Origin: Bacteroidota bacterium | GTDB taxonomy: Bacteria > Bacteroidota > Bacteroidia > 2-12-FULL-35-15 | Assembly: GCA_017303895.1 (NCBI GenBank) | Contig: JAFLBF010000002.1 | Span: 243,220 to 307,219 of the forward strand | Reading direction: 5' to 3' | DNA: 64,000 nt | In this document: piece after piece, positions 50,354-59,100 of the stretch | Numbering within the stretch: the first letter of the stretch is position 1 | How the letters are laid out: each line of letters starts with the position of its first letter | Notes under the pieces: model-generated | The model's database searches: none | What the model saw: only the letters and a program-made list of their open reading frames with translations | Told to the model about the DNA's origin: nothing | Translations under genes and position numbers: made by a program

Positions 50354-51014
50354 TTATAGAGATCCATTCTCCTGGTTTTAGATCGTTCAGTTTCCACTGA
50401 TCGATACGGATTCGTTTTAGTGAGAGCACATTATATCCCAGTTTATAGCACATTCTTCTTATTTGCCTGTTTTTACCTTCTTTTAAGATAATATTGAATC
50501 TGTCTTCAGATAGCTTTTTAATTTCACATGAATTGGTTTTATAACCCATAATGGTAACTCCATCTGCCATTTGCTTAACAAATGTATGAGTAATAGGTTT
50601 GTCAACGATTACAATGTATTCCTTCTCTTTCTGATTGAAAGGATGAGCAAGTTCATTTGCAAATTTTCCATCGCTGGTCATTAATAATAGCCCTTCGGAA
50701 TCTTTATCCAGTCGCCCGGCAAAGAAAAGATGTTTTAACGCAGGAAAATGATTGACTAAGCTATGCTCAATTTTTGGGTTATGAGTCGTTTCTATATCTA
50801 CAGGTTTATAGAATAATATATACTCATGTTTTACAGCTGTTCTAACGATTTTATCATTAATTGAGATCGTGTCTTGTGGAGTAATAATGATATTGTCGTT
50901 TGTTTTTACTTCGTTGACTTTTACATTGCCGGACGCAATGAGCTCATTAGCCTCTTTATTGGTGTAATTGGCATCATGAACAAGGAAATACTTCAGCTTA
51001 TTGCGAATAGTCAA
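50334..51014 (-). CDS. 23S rRNA pseudouridine synthase, RluF/RsuA family
   Basis: A 226-residue cytoplasmic enzyme. An S4 RNA-binding domain (about 1-55; KLKYFLVHDANYTNKEANELI, cut as YFLVHDANYTNKEANELI) is followed by the catalytic domain, with the aspartate nucleophile in FAGRLDKDSEGLLLMTSDG, then KEYIVIVDKPI and EGKNRQIRRMCYKLGY. The last motif is closest to RluF, which modifies U2604 of 23S rRNA, but RluB/E are possible. Its final codons lie inside a terminator palindrome shared with the convergent T9SS gene. The start overlaps the upstream GNAT gene by 4 bases (ATGA). Confidence 0.92.
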   Translation of the reverse strand: MTIRNKLKYFLVHDANYTNKEANELIASGNVKVNEVKTNDNIIITPQDTISINDKIVRTAVKHEYILFYKPVDIETTHNPKIEHSLVNHFPALKHLFFAGRLDKDSEGLLLMTSDGKFANELAHPFNQKEKEYIVIVDKPITHTFVKQMADGVTIMGYKTNSCEIKKLSEDRFNIILKEGKNRQIRRMCYKLGYNVLSLKRIRIDQWKLNDLKPGEWISIKKEEGF

Positions 51015-51565
51015 TGTACTTTATTTAAAAGAGTGTAAATGACAGAGTCAGAATATTCGTTATTCCAAAATACATTTTCTTTTAAATGTGCTTCTTTGTT
51101 GAAATTACATTTGAGAAGAAGTTTTTCGGATGCAATGTTGCGAGGGTCAATGATAGCCTCGATAGAATGTAGTTTCATTTGTGTGAATCCGAAACGAATC
51201 ACTTCACCCAATGCTTCGTAGGTTAAGTTTTGACCATGAAACAGGGGATTTAGCATATAGCCAACTTCGGCACGGTGATGTTCCGGTTTTGATCTTACAT
51301 ACCCGATCGTACCGATCAGATGATCACTTTCTTTTAGTGCGATCCCCCAATTGATACTTTCATTTTTTGAAATTCCATTATTTATTTGTTCGATGAGGCT
51401 CAATACATCTTCTTTTTGTTGAGCAACCGGACGGGGGATGAACTTCATAACTTCCTTGTTGGAGCGCATAACAAAAAGATCCTCCACGTCTTTTTCTTGA
51501 ATTTTTCTAAGAGAAAGACGTGGAGTTGATAGTACAGGGAATGGCTCAAAATTAAAATACAACAT
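51011..51565 (-). CDS. GNAT acetyltransferase, RimJ/RimL type
   Basis: A 184-residue cytoplasmic enzyme. It opens FPVLSTPRLSLRKIQEKDVED (cut as LSTPRLSLRKIQEKDVEDL), typical of RimJ/RimL-like N-acetyltransferases, and has NWGIALKESDHLIGTIGYV and the acetyl-CoA region EVGYMLNPLFHGQNLTYEAL. The target is unknown; ribosomal protein or amino-sugar acetylation are family possibilities. It sits 4 bases over the pseudouridine synthase gene and one base after the prolyl oligopeptidase gene on the same strand, forming a probable three-gene transcript. Confidence 0.9.
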   Translation of the reverse strand: MLYFNFEPFPVLSTPRLSLRKIQEKDVEDLFVMRSNKEVMKFIPRPVAQQKEDVLSLIEQINNGISKNESINWGIALKESDHLIGTIGYVRSKPEHHRAEVGYMLNPLFHGQNLTYEALGEVIRFGFTQMKLHSIEAIIDPRNIASEKLLLKCNFNKEAHLKENVFWNNEYSDSVIYTLLNKVH

Positions 51566-51566
51566 A

Positions 51567-53690
51567 CTAATACTTCATTCCTAAATTATGAAATATAAAG
51601 CTCCAGATGTCGCTGTATTCTTCAATTTGTTTAGTCGTAGGTTTTCCTGCTCCGTGTCCTGCATTGGTGTCAATACGGATAAGTACAGGGTTACTCCCTT
51701 TCTGTTTTTCTTGCAATGTTGCAATGAACTTAAAAGAGTGTGCGGGTACAACTCTGTCGTCATGGTCTCCCGTAGTTACGAGTGTAGCCGGATATTCCTG
51801 TTCTTTTACATTGTGTAGCGGTGAATATTTGATCAGGCAATCAAACTCTTCTTTATTTTCACTTGTGCCATAATCAGTAGCCCAAGCCCATCCGATCGTA
51901 AACTTGTGGTAACGTAACATATCTAAAACTCCAACAGTTGGAATAGCAACCTTTGCAATGTCAGGACGTTGAGTCATAACAGCTCCTATCAAGAGTCCTC
52001 CATTAGACCGGCCATGAATGGCTAATTTTTCGTGTGAGGTATATTTTTCTTTCACCAAATATTCGGCTGCTGCAATGAAATCGTCAAACACATTTTGTTT
52101 TTGGCATTTTGTCCCTGCTTTATGCCATTCTTCGCCATAATCTCCACCACCACGTAAGCCTGGGATTGCATAGATACCGCCATTTTCTAAAAACACAGCT
52201 CTGTCAATTCTGAATTCAGGGGAATAATAGGAGTTGAAGCCACCATACCCAAACAGGAAGCATGGGTTAGTTCCATCTAATTTTATTCCTTTTTTGTGAG
52301 TAATGAACATTGGAACCTTTGTACCATCTTTGCTGGTATAGAATACCTGTTTTGTTTCAAAATCATCTGACTTAAAATCGATTGTTGGTTTGAACCATAT
52401 TTCCATTTTATTGGTAACAATGTTGTATTTGTATATGGATGCAGGAGCAGTGAATGTATTGTAGCTAAAGAATGCCAGACTATCATCTTTGTCGCTATCA
52501 AATGCATCTACTTTACAAATACCTGGAAGTTGGATCTCGGATTCCTTTTTTCCATCCATGGAGAATACATACAATCGTGTTGTTACATCTTTTAGATATT
52601 TGGCAACTAACTTTCCATTGCATAAGGAGACACTTTCCAAAAGATCAGTAGATTCAGGAATGATCTTTTTCCAGTTTTCATAATCAGGCTTTCCAGTAAT
52701 ATCGATCTCCAAAAGCTGGTACTTAGGAGCTCCTTTGTCTGTTATTACAAATAATTTATTCCCTTCATTATGCACAACTCCGTAATTGTTCTCGAAATTT
52801 TTTACTAGCCAAACAAATGGCGCATTGGGTTTTTGTAGATCTTTCACAGCTAATGAAGTTCCACTTGTCGACTCACTGCCATGTAGTAAAAGAAGATTTT
52901 GGTCTTCAGTAATAGAAGCAGAGAAGTTCCGTAAAGGATGCTCTTTGTCTTCATAGATCAATACATCTTTGTTTTGCGCTTCACCTAATTTGTGGTAGAA
53001 AATTTTATGGTATTCGTTTTTATTCGATAATTCACTACCTGTTGTAGGGGCATCATATGCACTGTAGTAAAATCCTTCTCCTTTCCAGGCAATGTCAGAG
53101 AATTTAACCCATTTTATTTCATCAGAAAGCTTCTTGCCCGACTCAATTTCCATCACATAAATTTCACTCCAGTCACTACCTGCACGATTAATACTATATC
53201 CTAAATATTTTCCATCCTTGCTGATCGATAGTCCACCTAATGAAACCGTGCCATCCGATGCAAGTGCGTTTGGATCTAGCAGAACCTTTGGAGTGCCACT
53301 TAGCCCTTCCTGAACATACAGCACACTTTGGTTTTGGATGCCATCATTTTTATAGAAAAAATATTTGTTTCCTTTTTTAAAAGGAGCCGTTCTTTTTTCA
53401 AAGTTCCATATTTGAGTCAAACGGTTTTTTACTTTGTCTCTAAAAGGGATTGTTGCTAGGTAATCAAATGTTATCTTATTTTGAGCCTTTACCCATTCAC
53501 CTGTTTCTGCAGAACGATCATCTTCTAGCCAGCGGTATGGATCCGATATTTTATTTCCAAAATAAACATCAGTACTATCTACTTTACGGGTAACAGGGTA
53601 TTGGAGCTTATTTTGGTTATTTCCCTTTTCTTCATTATTGCAGGCAATCAAAGTTCCTATTAAGATTACCGGTATGATCTTTTTTATCAT
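51567..53690 (-). CDS. Prolyl oligopeptidase (S9A) family lipoprotein
   Basis: 707 residues. A lipoprotein signal (IPVILIGTLIAC; Cys17) places it on the periplasmic face or in the outer membrane. The propeller domain spans about 70-430 and the alpha/beta-hydrolase domain about 440-707. The catalytic triad is Ser in GRSNGGLLIGAVMTQRP, Asp in TTGDHDDRVVPAHSFK and His in NAGHGAGKP. PRYDD-like YFGNKISDPYRWLEDDRSAE near the N-terminus is family typical. It cleaves after proline in short peptides. Three minus-strand genes follow in order with tiny gaps. Confidence 0.94.
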   Translation of the reverse strand: MIKKIIPVILIGTLIACNNEEKGNNQNKLQYPVTRKVDSTDVYFGNKISDPYRWLEDDRSAETGEWVKAQNKITFDYLATIPFRDKVKNRLTQIWNFEKRTAPFKKGNKYFFYKNDGIQNQSVLYVQEGLSGTPKVLLDPNALASDGTVSLGGLSISKDGKYLGYSINRAGSDWSEIYVMEIESGKKLSDEIKWVKFSDIAWKGEGFYYSAYDAPTTGSELSNKNEYHKIFYHKLGEAQNKDVLIYEDKEHPLRNFSASITEDQNLLLLHGSESTSGTSLAVKDLQKPNAPFVWLVKNFENNYGVVHNEGNKLFVITDKGAPKYQLLEIDITGKPDYENWKKIIPESTDLLESVSLCNGKLVAKYLKDVTTRLYVFSMDGKKESEIQLPGICKVDAFDSDKDDSLAFFSYNTFTAPASIYKYNIVTNKMEIWFKPTIDFKSDDFETKQVFYTSKDGTKVPMFITHKKGIKLDGTNPCFLFGYGGFNSYYSPEFRIDRAVFLENGGIYAIPGLRGGGDYGEEWHKAGTKCQKQNVFDDFIAAAEYLVKEKYTSHEKLAIHGRSNGGLLIGAVMTQRPDIAKVAIPTVGVLDMLRYHKFTIGWAWATDYGTSENKEEFDCLIKYSPLHNVKEQEYPATLVTTGDHDDRVVPAHSFKFIATLQEKQKGSNPVLIRIDTNAGHGAGKPTTKQIEEYSDIWSFIFHNLGMKY

Positions 53691-53747
53691 GAATTTCTCT
53701 TGATTGTAAGTTATATAGCATCAAAAATAAGAAATAATCGGGCTTTA

Positions 53748-53762
53748 ATCATTTAAAATGAT
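53748..53762. repeat. Short palindrome upstream of partner-switch genes
   Basis: ATCATTT-A-AAATGAT (53748-53762) is a 7-base-arm palindrome with one central base in the divergent region between the oligopeptidase and SiaB-like genes. AT-rich palindromes arise easily, so it is only a candidate operator. Confidence 0.3.
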
Positions 53763-53850
53763 AAGTGGGTAAAAATGCGGACAAATGGGTTTTTAGGTTG
53801 TTATATTCAAAAAAGAAATTAAAATGATTATATTTACCTTCATCATATTT

Positions 53851-54960
53851 ATGGGAAAGAATACCGCATATCATTTTTTCAATCAGTTTAGGCAGGATCG
53901 TTTTTGCCTGGCTTATATGGGGGCCTTTGATGATGAACTTACCGAGATACTTATGCGTTCCAATGAAACAAGTGTTCAAGAGTCGCAAAAGTTGAAAAAA
54001 CGATTATCCTTTTTAATTGCGGAATGTTTTCAGAATGTTATACGCCATTCTGATGAGCCGGAGGTACTAAATTCAACGAATAATAAACCTACAATTTTCG
54101 TGCTTAGAAATCATGGCTCATCACATTACATATCCTCTTCTAATTTGATTTCAAATGAGAAAAAGGATGGATTAGAGATAAAACTAAATGCTATAAATAC
54201 GCTTTCTTCTGAGGAGTTAAAAGCGTTGTATCTAAATTCTCTTGCTCACGATCAAGTCTCGGAAAAAGGTGGAGGCGGTTTGGGTTTAATTGAAATGGCG
54301 AGAAAATCAGGCTCTCCAATTGACTTTTCTTTTGAATACATAAACTACTATCATTCTATCTTTTTTATGCAGGTTCATTTTGATGCTTCCGATAAAGAAT
54401 TCAATGATATTGAGAAAAGTGACATAACTGTTTTGCCTATTGCAGATACAAAAGAGTTGTATAATAAAATGATAGAAGAGCAGATCGTTTTTTTAAGAAA
54501 AGGAGATTTTTCTCAAGAAACGATCATCCCTTTGATCGGGTTGTTGGAAAATGATTTACGTATTCAGACCAATTTCTCAGGTAGTAAAAAGAAGGCCATG
54601 TATATGCTTGTAGAATTATTGCAGAATATAAGCAAGCATGGACTCGTTGTTAATGGAGAACGTGAGGGAATATTCATTGTTTCAAAAAAAGACAATAGAT
54701 ATGTTTTAACATCCGGTAATTATGTAAAGAAAGAAGATGTTGTGTCTTTGAGAGATCGTCTGGAAAGTATAGTGAATCTTAATCAGGATCAACTAAAGGA
54801 GTTATATAAGTCTGTTTTAATGAAAAAAGAGCCAAGTGAGCGTGGAAATGCGGGAATTGGATTAATAGAACTTTGCAGATACAGCAATAAAAAAGTAGAG
54901 TTTTCATTTCATGACATTGATGATTCAATGTCATTTTATACATTAAGTATTGTAGCCTGA
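53851..54960 (+). CDS. SiaB-type protein kinase, two fused kinase domains
   Basis: A 369-residue cytoplasmic protein of the SiaB/DUF6272 family (GHKL/HATPase-like fold). It contains two complete copies. Copy one has the N-box ECFQNVIRH (58-66) and glycine-rich lid EKGGGGLGLIEMAR (138-151). Copy two has ELLQNISKH (255-263) and ERGNAGIGLIELCR (330-343). SiaB kinases phosphorylate SiaC (DUF1987), whose gene starts 2 bases downstream (TGATCATG). An ATG at 53824 is in frame, but it adds the odd hydrophobic MIIFTFIIF, so I start at 53851 (MGKNTAYHF). Typical SiaB proteins have one domain of about 180 residues; the fusion is unusual. Confidence 0.85.
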   Translation: MGKNTAYHFFNQFRQDRFCLAYMGAFDDELTEILMRSNETSVQESQKLKKRLSFLIAECFQNVIRHSDEPEVLNSTNNKPTIFVLRNHGSSHYISSSNLISNEKKDGLEIKLNAINTLSSEELKALYLNSLAHDQVSEKGGGGLGLIEMARKSGSPIDFSFEYINYYHSIFFMQVHFDASDKEFNDIEKSDITVLPIADTKELYNKMIEEQIVFLRKGDFSQETIIPLIGLLENDLRIQTNFSGSKKKAMYMLVELLQNISKHGLVVNGEREGIFIVSKKDNRYVLTSGNYVKKEDVVSLRDRLESIVNLNQDQLKELYKSVLMKKEPSERGNAGIGLIELCRYSNKKVEFSFHDIDDSMSFYTLSIVA

Positions 54961-54962
54961 TC

Positions 54963-55340
54963 ATGGAAAATAGCATAAAGATAAAAGCAACTGATGATAC
55001 CCCCGAAGTAATCTTTGATAGATCAACGAATGAATTCCGTTTGTCAGGACGATCGTTGCCCGAAGACGCTTTCGCTTTTTATAGTCCGATCATTAAATGG
55101 CTAAATGATTATTCCAAATCACCTAATGAAAATTCAATATTGAAAGTTTCGTTGGATTATTTTAATTCCAGCTCTGTAAAACAAATTTTAGAACTGATCT
55201 CCGCTTTTGAAGAAATTATTAGGGCAGGGAAATCTGCAAAAGTTATTTGGTGCTATGCATCAGACGATGATCTAATGGAAATCAAAGGATTAGAATTTCA
55301 GTCGATGACCAATATTCCATTCGAATTTCAGATTCTTTAG
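54963..55340 (+). CDS. DUF1987 (SiaC-type) partner-switch protein
   Basis: A 125-residue cytoplasmic protein matching DUF1987/SiaC: ATDDTPEVIFDRSTNEFRLSG (cut as DDTPEVIFDRSTNEFRLSG), RSLPEDAFAFYSPIIKWLND, and SLDYFNSSSVKQILEL. The Ser/Thr cluster FNSSSVK near residue 66 is where SiaC of Pseudomonas is phosphorylated, and the order matches. In Pseudomonas phosphorylation state decides whether SiaC binds the diguanylate cyclase SiaD. Here no cyclase is adjacent. It is co-transcribed with the double kinase and ends directly at the stop of the convergent phosphatase gene. Confidence 0.9.
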   Translation: MENSIKIKATDDTPEVIFDRSTNEFRLSGRSLPEDAFAFYSPIIKWLNDYSKSPNENSILKVSLDYFNSSSVKQILELISAFEEIIRAGKSAKVIWCYASDDDLMEIKGLEFQSMTNIPFEFQIL

Positions 55341-57191
55341 TTAAAACGCTATTCCTATAACGAGCATGTCATCGATCTGTCTTCGGTCACCTTGCCATTT
55401 CTTTATAGTTTCTGCTACAACTTTCTTTTGTTCGTTCATTGGTAGAGACTGTATGTCGAGCAACATTTTTTTGAAATTTGAAATGTTGAATTTTTTATTT
55501 TCCGGACCTCCAAATTGATCCATATATCCATCCGTGAACATATATACACTCATGCCGTTTTGTATAGGGATGACATGATTTGTAAATTCTGTTTCTTTGT
55601 TGGAGTTAAGATCGCCACCAATTCCTTTTATGTCGGGTTTGATCACTGTTATAGTATTGTCTTTAACAACATACATAGGGTTCATTGCTCCTGCATACTC
55701 TAATTCATTTGTTGAATAATTAATAAAACACAATCCCATTTCCATTCCATCTTTGTTTTGTGCATTCTCGGTATTTTGATGTAATACTTTTAAAACTTGA
55801 TTATTGAGTTGCTTTAATACAGAAGCCGCATCAGTTGTTTCTTTTTCATTTACAATTTCGTTTAAAAGTGTATTCCCGATCAATGACATAAAGGCTCCCG
55901 GAACACCATGTCCCGTACAATCAACACAAGCAATGATCGTTTTGTTTTTAAGGTTGGAAAGCCAATAGAAATCTCCGCTAACAATATCTCTGGGTTGAAA
56001 AAAGATAAATGATTTTGGAAGCAATGTTCTTATCTCCACTTCAGAAGGGAGAACAGATTCCTGTATCCGTTGAGCATAATTAATACTGTCGGTGATCTTT
56101 TTATTTTTGTCTTTTAGTATAAGATATGTTTTCTTCTTTTCTTTGTTATATTTGAAGATAAATACTAAAAATCCTAATAATAGGATGACACAAGCAATGC
56201 TTAAGTAGAGCATTTTCTTTTGTGAAGAGATCTTTTCTTCCTGATACGCAATTTGTTTTTTCGCACTTTCTAATTCTGTTTCAAGCGAGTTGAGTAAGAT
56301 CTCTGTTTGAGAAATAAGTAAACTATCCTCTGGTGTATTTGCATTTAGCCGATCCTTTTCCAATTGTTTTTTTGCTTCGCTAATTCGTCCTTGAAGAGAT
56401 TGAATATCCTGCTCTGTTATTTTTCCTGACTGTTTTGCTTTTAAAACATGGTAAAAGTTGCTTACTGTATCATAGATCGGATTTGTTTTTTTTATTTCTG
56501 TATTGATAGGAGCAGGCTCTATTATAGCTTCCGTTTTGATTGGTGCTACGTTTTTTTCTGTTTTGGTTAAAGCTTTTAGTGTGGGGTTGGGTGTTGTTAT
56601 AAGCAAGTTTGAGTTTTCATTCTTTTCAACCGACCGTAGCATTAATGATACTGGATTGCTGATATATTCTTTCTGATTTTTAGAAACAAATTTCGCTGCT
56701 TCAAAATCTATTTCCCCCTTATGATTATTATAGAATAATCTTCCATATGGCTGACTGATTTGGTCTGTGCTTTTGGGTTGAAAGCGATTCAAGATCAATT
56801 CGGCTCCTTTGAAAATAAGACCTTGGTTGACCATTTCGGTTGGGATATTATTCAGGTCAATTGCAAGGGAGATAGGAGAATATCCGCTTTTAGATAATTC
56901 AATGATATAGTTAGCCCCAATTTTTATCTTGAAAGAAAATAGTCCGTTTGTGCTGGTTGTAGTGGTTTCAATGACTTTCCCTTTTTCGAGAATCTTTACG
57001 GTAACAAAGTCCAAAACACCTTCAATTTTGATCTGCTTGTCTTTTTTCAATATTTTTTTAGAAGGATTATAATCATAGCCATAAACAAGTCCATCCATTG
57101 ATAAAAAACCAGAGCTGGGCGATTGGGCATATGACATTGCTAGGCCTGTCAATAATAAAAAAACGGCAAGTACAAGATTTTTATTTTGCAT
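55341..57191 (-). CDS. Membrane-bound SpoIIE/PP2C phosphatase with sensor domain
   Basis: 616 residues from the ATG at 57191 (MQNKNLVLAVFLLLTGLAMS signal). A carboxypeptidase-regulatory-like domain lies at about 40-110 (VLDFVTVKILEKGKVIETTT) and a coiled coil at about 245-325 (ISEAKKQLEKDRLN). A membrane helix (about 327-348; LYLSIACVILLLGFLVFIF) is followed by a cytoplasmic SpoIIE phosphatase (about 391-616) with PRDIVSGDFYWL, CVDCTGHGVPGAFMSLIGN and MYVVKDNTITVI. The metal-binding aspartates are kept. It resembles the SiaA role and would dephosphorylate the SiaC-like protein encoded convergently. Confidence 0.92.
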   Translation of the reverse strand: MQNKNLVLAVFLLLTGLAMSYAQSPSSGFLSMDGLVYGYDYNPSKKILKKDKQIKIEGVLDFVTVKILEKGKVIETTTTSTNGLFSFKIKIGANYIIELSKSGYSPISLAIDLNNIPTEMVNQGLIFKGAELILNRFQPKSTDQISQPYGRLFYNNHKGEIDFEAAKFVSKNQKEYISNPVSLMLRSVEKNENSNLLITTPNPTLKALTKTEKNVAPIKTEAIIEPAPINTEIKKTNPIYDTVSNFYHVLKAKQSGKITEQDIQSLQGRISEAKKQLEKDRLNANTPEDSLLISQTEILLNSLETELESAKKQIAYQEEKISSQKKMLYLSIACVILLLGFLVFIFKYNKEKKKTYLILKDKNKKITDSINYAQRIQESVLPSEVEIRTLLPKSFIFFQPRDIVSGDFYWLSNLKNKTIIACVDCTGHGVPGAFMSLIGNTLLNEIVNEKETTDAASVLKQLNNQVLKVLHQNTENAQNKDGMEMGLCFINYSTNELEYAGAMNPMYVVKDNTITVIKPDIKGIGGDLNSNKETEFTNHVIPIQNGMSVYMFTDGYMDQFGGPENKKFNISNFKKMLLDIQSLPMNEQKKVVAETIKKWQGDRRQIDDMLVIGIAF

Positions 57192-57317
57192 AAATCCGGG
57201 ATAAGTGAACTGTAACAAATATAGTTATTTTACTTACTATTCCATAAATGTTAAATAGTGTGTATTTTTTTAAAGTTCCTTGTTATTTCAGTAATTTAGG
57301 GCTCAAATAAAATCAAT

Positions 57318-59087
57318 ATGAAAAAGATAATTTTTGCTCCCATGTTATTACTTGCTGTAATAGGATGTGGTGATGCTGCAAAGAAGGAAAATGAATCGAA
57401 CATTGTGAATATGGATCCTCAGTTCGATAGATATAAAGGACAGTTTATTGAAGAGCTTTGGAAGGTATATCCAGGCTGGGCGAGTTCTCAAGGATATCAT
57501 AAGTATGATAGTATTTTAGTTATCCCTGCAGCTGATGCCCGCTCAAAAGAACTTGCTTTTGCTAAAGCTAATTTAGATTCTCTTAAGGCTTTTGATCTGA
57601 AAGGTTTGTCGGATAACAATAAAACAGATTATTTCATGATCGAGAATCAGTTAAAGTCGATAGAATGGTCGATCAATTCAATGAGATCATTTGAATGGAA
57701 TCCTTCTGAATATAATGTTTGTGGCGCTTTTGCTGAGATGCTCAATGGTAATTACGATTCTTTAGATGTTCGCTTGCGTAATTTTTATGTAAAGATGCTA
57801 AACATTCCTGCTTATTATACAGCAGCTAAAGAGAATATTAAAAATCCAACAGTGGAGCATACGCAATTAGCGATCGACCAGAATTTAGGAGGTATGTCGG
57901 TTTTTGAAAAAGATCTTCATGAAGCATTGAATAAAGTTCGTTTTGGAGAGCACGAAAAACAGGCGATAGAGGCAAGGGCAAAAGAAGCTATAGTAGCGAT
58001 TAAAGGGTATGCAGAATGGTTAAAGAAATTAGATAATAAAACGCCTAGAAGCTTTCGTTTAGGGAAAGAATTATATGCTCAAAAATTTGAATATGATATT
58101 CAAAGTGGCTACTCGGCTGATCAGATCTACGAAAAGGCCATTGCGCATAAAAAAGAACTGCACGAGAAAATGTTTGCATTGGCAGATAAACTTTGGGTGA
58201 AGTATATGAACAAGGCAGAGAAACCTTCTGATAAATTGGTGCTGATAAAACAAGTGATCGATAAAATTTCTGTTAAGCATGTGAAACCGGAAGAATTTCA
58301 GTCAGAAATTGAAAAGCAGATCCCGGCACTCGTTGAATTTATTAAAGAAAAGGATCTGATCTACATTGATCCATCCAAGCCATTGGTAGTTAGAAAAGAA
58401 CCGGATTACATGGCGGGTGTAGCTGGTGCTTCTATTTCAGCTCCCGGCCCATACGATAAAAATGGGAATACTTACTACAATGTTGGAAGTTTGAATGGTT
58501 GGGATAAAGAGCGTGCAGAGAGCTATTTGAGAGAATACAATCATTATATATTACAGATCCTAAATATTCATGAGGCTATTCCAGGACATTATACCCAATT
58601 GGTTTACAGTAATCAGTCGCCAAGTTTGATCAAAGCACTTTTTGGCAACGGAGCAATGATCGAAGGTTGGGCTGTTTATACGGAACGGATGATGTTGGAA
58701 AGCGGATATGGAAATAATGAAGATGAAATGTGGTTGATGTACTATAAATGGAATTTACGTGCTACATGCAATACCATTTTGGATTATAGTGTTCATACGA
58801 AAGATATGAGTAAAGAGGATGCATTAAATTTATTGGTAAATGAAGCGTTTCAGCAACAAGCGGAAGCGGAAGGGAAATGGAAAAGAGTTTCATTGACTCA
58901 AGTTCAGCTGTGCTCTTATTTTACAGGATATACTGAGATTTATGATTTTAGAGAGGAATTGAAGAAAATGCAGGGCGATAAGTTTAATCTTAAAGCTTTT
59001 CATGAAAAATTTTTAAGTTATGGTAGTGCCCCTGTGAAATATATTAGAGAGTTAATGTTGGCCGAAATGAACCAAACAAAAAACTAA
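57318..59087 (+). CDS. DUF885 family lipoprotein metallopeptidase-like protein
   Basis: 589 residues with a lipoprotein signal (MLLLAVIGC; Cys17). It matches DUF885: FIEELWKVYPGWASSQGYHKY near the N-terminus (cut as EELWKVYPGWASSQGYH), PEYxxG-like GPYDKNGNTYYNVG, and the putative zinc site HEAIPGHYTQL (HExxxGH) at about residue 418, followed by EGWAVYTERMMLE with the third ligand Glu. The HE(A/L)xPGH form is standard for this family of presumed metallopeptidases. It is located at the periplasmic side of a membrane. It is followed after 13 bases by the acyltransferase-like gene. Confidence 0.9.
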   Translation: MKKIIFAPMLLLAVIGCGDAAKKENESNIVNMDPQFDRYKGQFIEELWKVYPGWASSQGYHKYDSILVIPAADARSKELAFAKANLDSLKAFDLKGLSDNNKTDYFMIENQLKSIEWSINSMRSFEWNPSEYNVCGAFAEMLNGNYDSLDVRLRNFYVKMLNIPAYYTAAKENIKNPTVEHTQLAIDQNLGGMSVFEKDLHEALNKVRFGEHEKQAIEARAKEAIVAIKGYAEWLKKLDNKTPRSFRLGKELYAQKFEYDIQSGYSADQIYEKAIAHKKELHEKMFALADKLWVKYMNKAEKPSDKLVLIKQVIDKISVKHVKPEEFQSEIEKQIPALVEFIKEKDLIYIDPSKPLVVRKEPDYMAGVAGASISAPGPYDKNGNTYYNVGSLNGWDKERAESYLREYNHYILQILNIHEAIPGHYTQLVYSNQSPSLIKALFGNGAMIEGWAVYTERMMLESGYGNNEDEMWLMYYKWNLRATCNTILDYSVHTKDMSKEDALNLLVNEAFQQQAEAEGKWKRVSLTQVQLCSYFTGYTEIYDFREELKKMQGDKFNLKAFHEKFLSYGSAPVKYIRELMLAEMNQTKN

Positions 59088-59100
59088 TTGTTTAGTTTTT

